Assembly: GCF_000271305.1 (NCBI RefSeq)
Contig: NZ_AKGD01000001.1
Coordinates: 682,001 to 746,000 of the forward strand
Origin: Hydrocarboniphaga effusa AP103
GTDB taxonomy: Bacteria > Pseudomonadota > Gammaproteobacteria > Nevskiales > Nevskiaceae
Length of the DNA: 64,000 nt
Direction of reading: 5' to 3'
Shown: one piece after another, positions 43,148-51,474 of the stretch
Layout: the number at the start of each line of letters is the position of its first letter
Numbering within the stretch: position 1 is the first letter of the stretch
Program-made: the position numbers and the translations under genes
The notes under the pieces: model-generated
What the model was told of the DNA's origin: nothing
Seen by the model: only the letters and a program-made list of their open reading frames with translations
Databases searched by the model: none

Positions 43148-44211
43148 GCATCCCGTTCGCCGACCGCCTGCTGCGCTGGTTCGACCAGCACGGCCGCAAG
43201 GACCTGCCCTGGCAGCACCCGCGCGAGCCGTATCGCGTCTGGCTGTCCGAGATCATGCTGCAGCAGACCCAGGTCGCGACGGTGATCCCGTACTTCCATC
43301 GCTTCCTCGAACGCTTTCCGACCGTGCGCTCGCTCGCCGAAGCGCCGGTCGACGACGTGCTGCAGCGCTGGGCGGGCCTGGGCTACTACGCACGCGCGCG
43401 CAACCTGCATCGCTGCGCGCAAACCGTGATGCAGCAGCACGGCGGGCAATGGCCGCGCGACATCGACGCGATGGTCGCTCTGCCCGGCATCGGCCGCTCG
43501 ACCGCGGCGGCGATCCTGTCGCAGGCCTTCGGCGATCGTCACGCGATCCTCGACGGCAACGTCAAGCGCGTGCTCGCGCGTCACGCCGGCATCGCCGGCT
43601 ACCCGGGTCTGCCGGCCGTGCAACAGAAGCTCTGGCGCGTTTCCGAATCGCATCTGCCGCAGGCTCGGCTCGCCGACTACACGCAGGCGATCATGGATCT
43701 GGGCGCCGCGATCTGCACCTCGCGCAAGCCGCTATGCGGCAGCTGCCCGGTTTCCGAAGACTGCGTCGCCCGCCGCGAAAACCGCATCGCCGAACTGCCC
43801 GGCCCCAAGCCGCGCAAGGTCCGGCCCCAGCGCGCGTCCTGGCTGCTGCTGATCGAGAACGAACGCGGCGACCTGCTGCTCGAGCGCCGCCCGCCCAGCG
43901 GCATCTGGGGCAGCCTCTGGTGCCCGCCGGTAGTCGAGCTCGCCGACGACTGGCGTTCGGCGCTACAGGAGCGCTACGGCCTGCAGGTCGGCCAGCCCGA
44001 GACGCTCGCCGCGGTGCATCACGCGTTCACGCATTACGACCTCGAGCTGCGCCCGCTGCGCGTCCGCCTGGCCAAGGGCGCCCGAATCGCGGACGCTTCG
44101 GTCGCCTGGACTACAATGCGCGACCCTGACGCCCTGCCCGGCTTGCCCGCACCCGTGCGCAAGCTCGTCGAAGCGGCGTATTTTTCGACACCCGATCTGC
44201 TGAGCCTCTAG
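43144..44211 (+). CDS. mutY: Adenine DNA glycosylase
   Basis: 355 residues, the family length. MutY removes adenine opposite 8-oxoguanine. The motifs are SEIMLQQTQVATVIPYF, the helix-hairpin-helix and catalytic segment LPGIGRSTAAAIL, GNVKRVLAR, the iron-sulfur cysteines in CxxxxxxCxxCxxxxxC form (CTSRKPLCGSCPVSEDC), and a C-terminal NUDIX-like 8-oxoG recognition domain (WLLLIENERGDLLLERRP, HHAFTHYDLEL). It overlaps the preceding gene by 4 bp and yggX starts right after its stop. Confidence 0.97.
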   Translation: MSIPFADRLLRWFDQHGRKDLPWQHPREPYRVWLSEIMLQQTQVATVIPYFHRFLERFPTVRSLAEAPVDDVLQRWAGLGYYARARNLHRCAQTVMQQHGGQWPRDIDAMVALPGIGRSTAAAILSQAFGDRHAILDGNVKRVLARHAGIAGYPGLPAVQQKLWRVSESHLPQARLADYTQAIMDLGAAICTSRKPLCGSCPVSEDCVARRENRIAELPGPKPRKVRPQRASWLLLIENERGDLLLERRPPSGIWGSLWCPPVVELADDWRSALQERYGLQVGQPETLAAVHHAFTHYDLELRPLRVRLAKGARIADASVAWTTMRDPDALPGLPAPVRKLVEAAYFSTPDLLSL

Positions 44212-44508
44212 ATGCCCAGAACCGTTCACTGCGTGAAGATCGGCGCCGAGGCCGAAGGCCTCGACCGCCTCCCCTACCCCGGAGCGCTCGGCCAGCGCAT
44301 TTACGACAACGTCTCCAAGGCCGCCTGGCAGCAGTGGCTGCAACACCAGACGCGCCTGATCAACGAGTACCGCCTGCAACTCGCGGACGCCGAAGCGCGC
44401 AAGTTCCTCGCCAAGGAAATGGAGAAGTACTTCTTCGGCGGCGGCGAGCTCGCGCAGACGTCCTACGTTCCGCCCCCGGGCGGCGACGGAAGCGGAAAAA
44501 CTTCTTGA
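44212..44508 (+). CDS. yggX: Fe(2+)-trafficking/oxidative damage protection protein
   Basis: 98 residues matching Ygg[50 protein letters not shown] and [12 protein letters not shown]. It protects iron-sulfur proteins such as MutY from oxidation and is often encoded next to mutY, as here, with adjoining stop and start codons. The conserved Cys is near residue 7. A small C-terminal Gly-Pro tail is extra. Confidence 0.97.
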   Translation: MPRTVHCVKIGAEAEGLDRLPYPGALGQRIYDNVSKAAWQQWLQHQTRLINEYRLQLADAEARKFLAKEMEKYFFGGGELAQTSYVPPPGGDGSGKTS

Positions 44509-44535
44509 CGCACAGCAGCTTCGCCGCTTTAATAC
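44505..44535 (+). promoter_or_regulatory. Promoter of tRNA-Phe
   Basis: TTGACG at 44505-44510 overlaps the yggX stop. A -10 TTTAAT lies at 44528-44533 with 17-bp spacing, overlapping TAATAC at 44530. This gives a sigma70-type start about 70 nt before the tRNA. Confidence 0.6.
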
Positions 44536-44609
44536 GCGGCCTCGCGCAGCCTCAACGGCTGACAAACGCGAGATTCCTGTCCCGCTCATAGCGCGCAGCA
44601 TGCACTAGG

Positions 44610-44685
44610 GGCCGAATAGCTCAGTTGGTAGAGCAGGGGATTGAAAATCCCCGTGTCGGCGGTTCGATTCCGTCTTCGGCCACCA
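44610..44685 (+). tRNA. tRNA-Phe (anticodon GAA)
   Basis: 76 nt ending in encoded CCA. The acceptor GGCCGAA pairs with TTCGGCC. The D-arm is GCTCAGTTGGTAGAGC, the anticodon stem GGGGA/TCCCC carries GAA at 44643-44645, and the T-loop is TTCGATT. The sequence closely matches bacterial tRNA-Phe. Confidence 0.98.
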
Positions 44686-44737
44686 TTTCCCGCTGTCAGT
44701 TCTTGTGCGCCTCGCATGGCGCTTTCGCTTCACGCTC

Positions 44738-45775
44738 TCATCCCCGGCTTGCCTGATCCCGCTGCTCTCGTGCTCGCCACGATGTCGGAGAGCTACCGGT
44801 CCAGCGGCGGAACGCCCGCGTGAAACTGCTGCTGGACGAAAAGCCGACGCGGTACGTGACCTTGGAGATGTTGCCGCCGGATTCGCGCAGGTGATGCAGC
44901 GCGAGTTCCCGCCGCGTCGCATCGAGCAGTTCCTTGTAGCCCGTGCCGTCGCCGGCCAGACGACGCTGCAGGGTTCGCACGCACATGTTGAGCATCCGCG
45001 CGACATCCTTCTGCGTCGGTTCGCCGTGCTCGAGCCGCTGGGTCAGCACCGCGCGCACGCGCTCCCGAATGCAGCCTCGTCCCACGCTCAACAGCATTTT
45101 CTGGACGATGGCGTCGGTGAGCCTCGCGAGTTCGGGATTGCCGCCGTCGAGTCTCTGTTCCAGGCTCCGCCGATCGAACACGATGCGGTCCTGTGCTCGC
45201 CCGTAGGACAGCGGCGTCCGCAGTATCCGCTCGTAACCCACGCGGCCTTCGGGCACGGGCCTGCGCAACTCGATGCGCAGCGGTGAAAACTCTCGGCCCA
45301 GATGCGAGCGGCAGAACCGCACGTAGAGCGCCACCATCATGTCGATCGATTCGTGGGCGAGATCCAGGCCGTCATGCCTGCGAATGACGAAGTGATATTC
45401 ACCGCCTTGGGCGAGCATTTCGCACTCGACCGCGTCACTGACCACCGCGCCGTATCGCGCGATGCGTTCGAAGGCTTCCCTGAGCGTGCGGCTGGCACCG
45501 ACCGCAAAGCCGAGCGCATGGCTCGATGTCAGGGTGATGTGGCTCGCGGCGCGCAAGCCCAGCAACGGATCGCGGGTAGTCTCCACTGCCCGCTTCCAGA
45601 ATCGATCCACGTTTGCGATGGGCAAGCGCAGGTTGGGCTCGTCGAGGTCCTGCACCGACAAGTCCGCGCTTCGCAGCAAAGGCTCGCTATCGAAGCCGGC
45701 TGCGTCGAGACAGCGCTGCAGCGCCTTGACCCAGCTGCCGAGCGTGCTGGCCTGCGCAGCGGCGATCCCGTTCAT
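44738..45775 (-). CDS. AraC-family regulator (OruR/arabinose-binding-domain type)
   Basis: 345 residues. The N-terminal half matches the PF12625 type AraC sensor (ALQRCLDAAGFDSEPLLRSA, FWKRAVETTRDPLLGLRAAS, HALGFAVGASRTLREAFERI), as in OruR and MmsR-like regulators. The C-terminus is the HTH_18 domain (TQKDVARMLNMCVRTLQRRL, then ISKVTYRVGFSSSSSFTRAF). It starts 3 bp after the TerC stop, with AAGGA upstream, so it is cotranscribed with that gene. It could be a local regulator, though its targets are unknown. Confidence 0.92.
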   Translation of the reverse strand: MNGIAAAQASTLGSWVKALQRCLDAAGFDSEPLLRSADLSVQDLDEPNLRLPIANVDRFWKRAVETTRDPLLGLRAASHITLTSSHALGFAVGASRTLREAFERIARYGAVVSDAVECEMLAQGGEYHFVIRRHDGLDLAHESIDMMVALYVRFCRSHLGREFSPLRIELRRPVPEGRVGYERILRTPLSYGRAQDRIVFDRRSLEQRLDGGNPELARLTDAIVQKMLLSVGRGCIRERVRAVLTQRLEHGEPTQKDVARMLNMCVRTLQRRLAGDGTGYKELLDATRRELALHHLRESGGNISKVTYRVGFSSSSSFTRAFRRWTGSSPTSWRAREQRDQASRG

Positions 45776-45778
45776 GGC

Positions 45779-46414
45779 TCATCCTTGCATGGGAAACGAA
45801 AACCCGATGAGCTCGCCCGCGCCCGCGATGATCATGCGCAGCGCGACGAACAGAACGGCCGCGAGCCCGAGGTAGCCGATCCAGCGGTACCGGTTGAGCA
45901 ATATGGCGATCGCATTCGCGGCCAGGCCCATCAGCACGATCGACAGCAACAAGCCGAAGGCCATCATCGCCGGATGCTGGCTTGCCGCTCCGGCGACGGC
46001 GAGCACGTTGTCGAGGGACATCGAGATGTCCGCGACGAGAATCTGCAGCACCGCTTGCAGCGGCGTCTTGGGCACAGGCGATGAAGCGGCCTGAAGTTCG
46101 TTCGTCGGCGCATTCACCGTCCGCAGATCGCCCCCCATCTTCCAGCAGACCCACAGCAACAGCAGGCCGCCCACCAGCAGCAGGCCCTTGATCTGGAGCA
46201 GCTGCACGGTCATCAGCGCGAACACGATGCGGGCAATGACCGCTGCGACGAGCCCGATCAGGATCGCCCGTCGCCGATAGCGGGCTTCGAGTCCGGCGGC
46301 GGCGAGCCCCACCGCGATCGCGTTGTCTCCGGCGAGCACGATATCGATCAGCAGCACCTGCACCAGCGCTCCGGCCGCAGCGATCCATTCGGGTGGCAGC
46401 GTCATCAGTTCCAT
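45779..46414 (-). CDS. TerC/YjbE-family membrane protein
   Basis: 211 residues with seven or so membrane segments. The TerC signature acids lie in IDIVLAGDNAIAVGLAAAGL and VADISMSLDNVLAVAGAA, two inverted repeats with DN in membrane helices, as in TerC and the manganese exporter-like YjbE/MeeY proteins. Metal export, perhaps coupled to secretion of metalloenzymes, is the best guess. It is followed by the AraC gene and lies 48 bp after the aldolase gene. Confidence 0.9.
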   Translation of the reverse strand: MELMTLPPEWIAAAGALVQVLLIDIVLAGDNAIAVGLAAAGLEARYRRRAILIGLVAAVIARIVFALMTVQLLQIKGLLLVGGLLLLWVCWKMGGDLRTVNAPTNELQAASSPVPKTPLQAVLQILVADISMSLDNVLAVAGAASQHPAMMAFGLLLSIVLMGLAANAIAILLNRYRWIGYLGLAAVLFVALRMIIAGAGELIGFSFPMQG

Positions 46415-46462
46415 GCGACGGGTCTTGTAGCGAAGGCGATCGAGACCGCCACTCGGCCTTCA

Positions 46463-47227
46463 TCAATTGCGATACGACGGATCCTTGCGATCCAGGCGCC
46501 GCAGCAGCCCCGGCCAGACCAGCCCGCCGCCCGCACCGCGGGTGACCTGCCTGGCCTGCGCCTGGGCCGTCGAAATGATCTGCGGATGGATCGGCACGAG
46601 CTCGGCGCCTCCGGCCTGCGCGCGCACCTGGATCATGCAGGCGGCCTCGAAGAAATACATGGAGACGAAGGCATCGGCGATGCTGCCGCCGATCGTCAGC
46701 AGGCCGTGATTGCGCAGCATGTAGAAGTTGGCCTCGCCGAGGTCTTGCACCAGCCGGGGCTTTTCGTCGTCGCGCAGCGCAACACCTTCGTAATCGTGCG
46801 TGGCGAACGAAGACAGCACGAAGATGCTCTGCTGCGACAGCGGCAGCAGCCCGCCTTTCTGCGCACTCACGGCGACGCCGTTGATGCTGTGCACGTGCAG
46901 CACGCATTGCGCATCCTCGCGGGCGGCGTGTATCGCGCTGTGAATGGTGAAGCCGGCCGGGTTGATGTCGTCCGGCGAGTCCATCACCTTGCGGCCGTGA
47001 AGATCGACCTTGACGAGCGACGACGCGGTGATCTCCTCGAACATCCAGCCGTAGGGATTGATCAGGAAGTGGTGATCCGAATTCGGAACCCGCGCCGAGA
47101 TGTGCGTGAAGACGAGATCGTCCCATCCATGCAGGGCGACGAGCCGGTACGCGGCCGCCAGGTTGACGCGCGTCTCCCACTCTTCCGCGCTGACCATCGA
47201 ACGAACATCGCGATCCGCTGTGCTCAT
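46463..47227 (-). CDS. Class II aldolase/adducin family protein
   Basis: 254 residues of the class II aldolase fold: HISARVP, LINPYGWMFEEITASSLVKV (substrate loop), the zinc histidines in CVLHVHSINGVAVS, and a later NHGLLTIGGSIADAFVSMYF. Members cleave or epimerise sugar phosphates or decarboxylate hydroxy acids, so the exact reaction is open. It is the last gene of the catabolic operon starting at 51298. Confidence 0.92.
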   Translation of the reverse strand: MSTADRDVRSMVSAEEWETRVNLAAAYRLVALHGWDDLVFTHISARVPNSDHHFLINPYGWMFEEITASSLVKVDLHGRKVMDSPDDINPAGFTIHSAIHAAREDAQCVLHVHSINGVAVSAQKGGLLPLSQQSIFVLSSFATHDYEGVALRDDEKPRLVQDLGEANFYMLRNHGLLTIGGSIADAFVSMYFFEAACMIQVRAQAGGAELVPIHPQIISTAQAQARQVTRGAGGGLVWPGLLRRLDRKDPSYRN

Positions 47228-47269
47228 CTCATTCTCCTCGTCTTTGTGTGTTTCGGGCCGCCGGCCCGC

Positions 47270-48556
47270 TCAGGCTTCGATCAGCACGGCCCTGAAGTCG
47301 TTGACGTTGGTCAGCGTCGGGCCGGTGACGATCGAATCGCCCAAGGCTTCGAAGAAGCCATGCCCGTCATTCTGCTCCAGGTGCTCCCGGGCGTTGAACC
47401 CGAGCCGGCGAGCGCGGGCCAGCGTGTCGGGAGCCAGATAGGCGCCGGCGATCTCGCGCGCGCCATCGACTCCATCGGTATCGCCCATCAGGGCATGCAC
47501 GCCCGGATGTCCATCGAGTGCGAGCGCCATCGACAACAGGCATTCCACGTTGCGCCCGCCGTTGCCGTTGCCGCGCACCGTCACCGTGGTCTCGCCACCC
47601 GACAGCAGCACGCAGGGCCGCTCGAACGGCTGGCCGTAACGTGCCACCTGGCGTGCGATGCCCGCGAGCACCGTGCCGACGTCGCGCGACTCGCCTTCGA
47701 TGTCGTCACCGAGAATATGAGCCGCAATGCCGGCGTCGCGCGCGACTTTGGCGGCGGCTTGCAACGCCAGCTGCGGAGTGGCGATCAGGCGCGTCTGGCT
47801 GCGCGCCAGGCGCGCGTCCCCCGGCTTGATCGACTCGCCGCGTCCTTCTTCGAGCGAGGCGGCGACCTCGCGCGGCAGTTCGATCTCGTATCGACGCAGA
47901 ATCTCGAGCGCATCGGCGCACGTGGTCGGATCGGCCACGGTCGGGCCGGAGGCGATGTCGATCGGCCGATCGCCCGGAACATCCGAGATCAGCAGGCTCA
48001 GCACGCGGGCCGGATAACAGGCGGCGGCCAGCCGGCCGCCCTTGATCGCGGACAGATGCCGGCGCACGCAATTGATCTCGCTGATCGTCGCGCCGCTGCC
48101 GAGCAATGCGCGATTGATCGACTGCTTGTGCTCGAGCGTGATTCCGGGCGCCGGCAGCGACAGCAGCGACGAGCCGCCGCCCGAGATCAGGCACAGCACC
48201 AGATCGTCTTCGCCAAGCCCACGCACCCGTTCCAGCATGCGTTCGGAGGCGCGAACACCGGCCGCATCCGGAACCGGATGCGCGGCTTCGACGACTTCGA
48301 TCGACCGGCATGGAACGCCGTGGCCATAGCGCGTCACGACGAGCCCGCCGAGTTCGCCGGGCCAATGGTCTTCGACCGCGCGCGCCATCGCTGCCGCGGC
48401 CTTGCCGGCCCCGATGACGATCAGCCTTCCACGCGGAGCCGGCGGAAGCTGCGGGGGCACGCAACGCGAGGCTAGAGCACTCGCCACGGCCGCATCGAAC
48501 ATGCGCTTGAGCAACTGCGCCTGCGGCGAACGCTCGGCTGCCGGTGCGAGGCTCAT
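47270..48556 (-). CDS. Glycerate 2-kinase (TtuD/GckA, MOFRL family)
   Basis: 428 residues from the ATG at 48556. An N-terminal DUF4147 domain (LIVIGAGKAAAAMARAVEDH, ISGGGSSLLSLPAPG, INCVRRHLSAIKGGRLAAA, LISDVPGDRP, SGPT) and a C-terminal MOFRL domain (LSGGETTVTVRGNGNGGRN, ALMGDTDGVDG) identify the glycerate-2-kinase family, once called hydroxypyruvate reductase in tartrate operons. It would turn D-glycerate into 2-phosphoglycerate. It starts 13 bp after the 2-hydroxyacid dehydrogenase gene, so the two form a hydroxypyruvate-to-glycerate-to-2PG step. Confidence 0.93.
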   Translation of the reverse strand: MSLAPAAERSPQAQLLKRMFDAAVASALASRCVPPQLPPAPRGRLIVIGAGKAAAAMARAVEDHWPGELGGLVVTRYGHGVPCRSIEVVEAAHPVPDAAGVRASERMLERVRGLGEDDLVLCLISGGGSSLLSLPAPGITLEHKQSINRALLGSGATISEINCVRRHLSAIKGGRLAAACYPARVLSLLISDVPGDRPIDIASGPTVADPTTCADALEILRRYEIELPREVAASLEEGRGESIKPGDARLARSQTRLIATPQLALQAAAKVARDAGIAAHILGDDIEGESRDVGTVLAGIARQVARYGQPFERPCVLLSGGETTVTVRGNGNGGRNVECLLSMALALDGHPGVHALMGDTDGVDGAREIAGAYLAPDTLARARRLGFNAREHLEQNDGHGFFEALGDSIVTGPTLTNVNDFRAVLIEA

Positions 48557-48569
48557 CCGATATCCACTT

Positions 48570-49568
48570 TCAGCGGCGCCCGTCCGCGACCACGCACTGC
48601 GCCGGCGGCTGCGCTCCATCGAGCACGGCGACGACGCATTGCGCCGCCACCCAGTTGGTGCGATCGAGCCCTTCGCGCGTCGAGGCGCCCGAATGCGGCT
48701 GCGCGATCACGTTCGGCAAGGCCGCGAGTTCGCGAGTGACATCGGCATACGAAGGGTCGGACTCGCTCATGAAGACATCGAGCCCCGCTCCGGCGAGCCG
48801 CTGGCTCTTGAGCGCTTCGAGCAGATGACGGTCTTCCACGAGCCCGCCGCGCGCGGTGTTGATCAGAAACGCGCTCGGCTTCATGAGCCGGATGGTCTGG
48901 TCGCGAATCATGAAGCGGGTTTCGGCCGTCAGGGGTGCATGCAGCGTAACGTAGTCGCTCAGCGCGAGCAGCGTTGGCATGTCGACGTACTGCAGGTCAC
49001 CGGACTGCATGAGCGCTTCGTCGCGTCTCGGCGCATGGATCAGGATTTCGGCATCGAAGGCCCTGAGCCGCTTGAGCACGCTCGCCCCGATGCGGCCGAC
49101 GCCGACGACACCGACCGTCTTGCGATACAGATCGGTGCCGAGCGGAATCGCCAACGATCCCTGGGCCACGTTGGCCTGTCCTTCGCGAAAGCGCCGGCCG
49201 AGCGCGAGCATCATGCCGATGGCCTGGTCGGCGACCGTCGCATCGTTGCCTCCGGCGGCGATGGTGGCGACGCGGCCGAGATCGCGTATTGCCGCGACGT
49301 CGACGCGCTCGTAGCCGACACCGCGGCGCGAGACGACGCGCAGCTGCGGCAATGCCGTGAGCAGTTCGCGCGTCACCCGCGCATGCCCGACGATCCATCC
49401 CGCCGCGCCGTCGAGCCAGCGCAGCAGCGTCTCGACCGGCACATCGCCGTCGCCCTTGCCGGCCGGAAGCTCGGCGATGATCACTTCGCAGCCTTGCGAT
49501 TGCAGATACGCAATCGTCTTTTCATCGAAGAACCGCTGCGTCACCACGACCCTGCGCGCACTGCTCAT
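48570..49568 (-). CDS. D-2-hydroxyacid dehydrogenase (phosphoglycerate/glyoxylate type)
   Basis: 332 residues from the ATG at 49568 (GGAG 8 nt upstream). The NAD-binding motif GVVGVGRIGASVLKRL, the active-site arginine region NTARGGLVEDRHLLEAL, a glutamate in LDVFMSESDPSYADVT and the catalytic His in IAQPHSGASTREGL are all present. It should reduce a 2-keto acid such as hydroxypyruvate or glyoxylate, or oxidise the reverse. It is between the DUF4387 gene and the glycerate kinase gene in the same operon. Confidence 0.92.
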   Translation of the reverse strand: MSSARRVVVTQRFFDEKTIAYLQSQGCEVIIAELPAGKGDGDVPVETLLRWLDGAAGWIVGHARVTRELLTALPQLRVVSRRGVGYERVDVAAIRDLGRVATIAAGGNDATVADQAIGMMLALGRRFREGQANVAQGSLAIPLGTDLYRKTVGVVGVGRIGASVLKRLRAFDAEILIHAPRRDEALMQSGDLQYVDMPTLLALSDYVTLHAPLTAETRFMIRDQTIRLMKPSAFLINTARGGLVEDRHLLEALKSQRLAGAGLDVFMSESDPSYADVTRELAALPNVIAQPHSGASTREGLDRTNWVAAQCVVAVLDGAQPPAQCVVADGRR

Positions 49569-49610
49569 GCATTCCACTCCATTCCGACTGAACCCGATCG
49601 CACGAGCGCG

Positions 49611-49916
49611 CTAGAGCTCGACGCCGAGCAAGCGCACGTATTGCTGTCCGCAGTGCATGTCCCGTTCGATCATGCCGCCCTGGGGCGAGGTTCTCGGATA
49701 CGAAATCTTCACCACGTTGAGACTGGCGACGGAGAAGCGCTTCACGAGCCTGGCATCGGTGCCGTACAGGGCCGCGATGCGATCGGGCTGCAAGGCCGGG
49801 CTCTCGCTGTATTTGGCGAAGTTGTCGGGGCCGTCGAAGAACAGATCGATGGTGACCCAGAACGGTCCGGCGGCCTTGGAGCGCAAGTGGCGGCAGACAT
49901 CTTTGATCGTCGGCAT
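49611..49916 (-). CDS. DUF4387 protein
   Basis: 101 residues from the ATG at 49916, sharing one base with the AtuA stop (TGATG). It matches DUF4387 (VCRHLRSKAAGPFWVTIDLF, then AALYGTDARLVKRFSVASLN and VVKISYPR). These small proteins accompany, or are fused to, AtuA/DUF1446 proteins, implying a complex. The function is unknown. Confidence 0.88.
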   Translation of the reverse strand: MPTIKDVCRHLRSKAAGPFWVTIDLFFDGPDNFAKYSESPALQPDRIAALYGTDARLVKRFSVASLNVVKISYPRTSPQGGMIERDMHCGQQYVRLLGVEL

Positions 49917-51298
49917 CACGCGGCCTCCGCCTGTTTGAGGTCGACCCATCTCGTGCGCACGAGCTCCATCGGATCCTCGGTTTCGATGACGTGGTTGAGC
50001 TTGAATTCGTAGACCGCGCCGCGCTCGATGTCGGCCGGAGAGAACGCGAACCCGTACGAGGGCAGCTCTTCGTCCATGTTGATCGGATAGTGGAAGAAAT
50101 ACGGATTGCAGGCCTTGGCGATCTGCGTCGCCATCTCCTGCGTATCGGCGGTGGCGACGAACAGCACACCGACCTCGCGCGGCGGCGGCGTGCCGGGCGG
50201 CGGCTTGTCGCCGGATACGGCGTTCCAGCCGTACATGCGCAGCGAAATGTGGAAGTCGCCAGCGGCCGCGCCGATCGTGCGACGCGTGCGCTCGTACAGG
50301 GCGGCCAGCATCTTGTCGTGGAATTCGTCGATGCGATGCAGCACTTCCGGATCCTGGATGCCGACGAGCATGGTGGTCTGGTAGCGGCCGCGGCCTGCAC
50401 CCTCGAGCTTCATCGTGTAGGGCATCGGCTCCCAGACCGAGCCCGTCACCTTCACCACGCGCGGGCTGATCTGTTCGTAGACCGACGCGGTCACGTTGAG
50501 CACGCCGCCCGGCTCGGTCAGACGGAACGGATCGCTGTTCTCGTAGAGCATGTGCGCCGATACGCTTTGCGGGCTGCAGCGGAACGACGTGTTCAGCGGC
50601 TCGGCTTCGAAGCCATCTTCACCGATGCTGATGAGCACGCCCGCGCCACCACGCTCCACCGAGCACTGGGCGCCGCATTCGGCGATCTTGGCGGCGTGCC
50701 ACGACGCGCCCTGCGGCGCGCCCTTCATGAGCGCGTAGCAGGCGATGACCGCGGTGTCGGTGGTGCGGCCACCGAGGATGATGTCGGCACCGCCCTGCAG
50801 CGCCGCGACGTAGGGCTCCGGTCCCATCACCGCCACGATGTGATCGCAGGCGTCGATCGTGCTGTCTTCGAGCGCGCCGAGCGGCGGCAGCGGGCGAATC
50901 TTTCCGGCCGCGTTCTTGCCCTTGAGCACTGCCTTGTCCTGCTCGGAATACAGCACCGCGATGCGTGGCTCGATCGCGAGTTCGCGCGCGATCTCGAGCA
51001 CGATGTCGAGCGTCCAGTCGACGTTCTTGTCGCCACCGGCCTGGCCGCTGGTTCCGACGATCAGCGGAATGCGCGCTTCGGCGCCCGCCTTCATGAGAAT
51101 CGCCAGATCGCGCTTCACCGCGCCGCGATTGTTCTTCGACATTCCCAGGGCCAGATAGGCCGCGCCGCTATCGGTGGAGCCGGCATCGGTGGCGATGGCG
51201 TGCGCACCCTGGGAGATGCCGTAGCGCACTTCCGCCTCGTCTGCGCCTGCGCCGAGGCTGCCGGTCGGAACGAGGATCTTGATGGGATTCTGGAGCAT
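49916..51298 (-). CDS. AtuA/DUF1446 family protein
   Basis: 460 residues: ILVPTGSLGAGADEAEVRYG at the start, AIATDAGSTDSGAAYLALG, LIVGTSGQAGGDKNVDWTLD, IILGGRTTDTAVIACYALMK and LNVTASVYEQISPRVVKVTG. This is the DUF1446 domain of the acyclic-terpene-utilisation AtuA family. Members act in catabolism of branched or hydroxylated acids; the reaction is not firmly known. GAGGTGA precedes the ATG. It leads the operon AtuA, DUF4387, dehydrogenase, kinase, aldolase, with twin operators 67-100 bp upstream. Confidence 0.92.
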   Translation of the reverse strand: MLQNPIKILVPTGSLGAGADEAEVRYGISQGAHAIATDAGSTDSGAAYLALGMSKNNRGAVKRDLAILMKAGAEARIPLIVGTSGQAGGDKNVDWTLDIVLEIARELAIEPRIAVLYSEQDKAVLKGKNAAGKIRPLPPLGALEDSTIDACDHIVAVMGPEPYVAALQGGADIILGGRTTDTAVIACYALMKGAPQGASWHAAKIAECGAQCSVERGGAGVLISIGEDGFEAEPLNTSFRCSPQSVSAHMLYENSDPFRLTEPGGVLNVTASVYEQISPRVVKVTGSVWEPMPYTMKLEGAGRGRYQTTMLVGIQDPEVLHRIDEFHDKMLAALYERTRRTIGAAAGDFHISLRMYGWNAVSGDKPPPGTPPPREVGVLFVATADTQEMATQIAKACNPYFFHYPINMDEELPSYGFAFSPADIERGAVYEFKLNHVIETEDPMELVRTRWVDLKQAEAA

Positions 51299-51364
51299 GG
51301 AAAACAGTCACCTCGATGGCCGCGGCGAGCCGGAAAAAGCCGGCCAGCGTTGGGCATTCTATTT

Positions 51365-51398
51365 TTTGAGTTCAATAAGTCAACGTTTTGGATTCAAT
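51365..51398 (-). promoter_or_regulatory. Twin GntR-type operator upstream of the AtuA operon
   Basis: TTTGAGTTCAAT (51365-51376) and TTTGGATTCAAT (51387-51398) are two copies, 22 bp apart, of the ATTGGATTCAAT motif found also at 55329-55362 and 62070-62103. It lies in the AtuA promoter region. Confidence 0.7.
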
Positions 51399-51474
51399 TT
51401 TACCGGGCCCGACCGTGTCCGCAGCAGACGGCGCTAGAACCGAAAGACGGCCTGCCGCGATCGTGCGCAGCGTG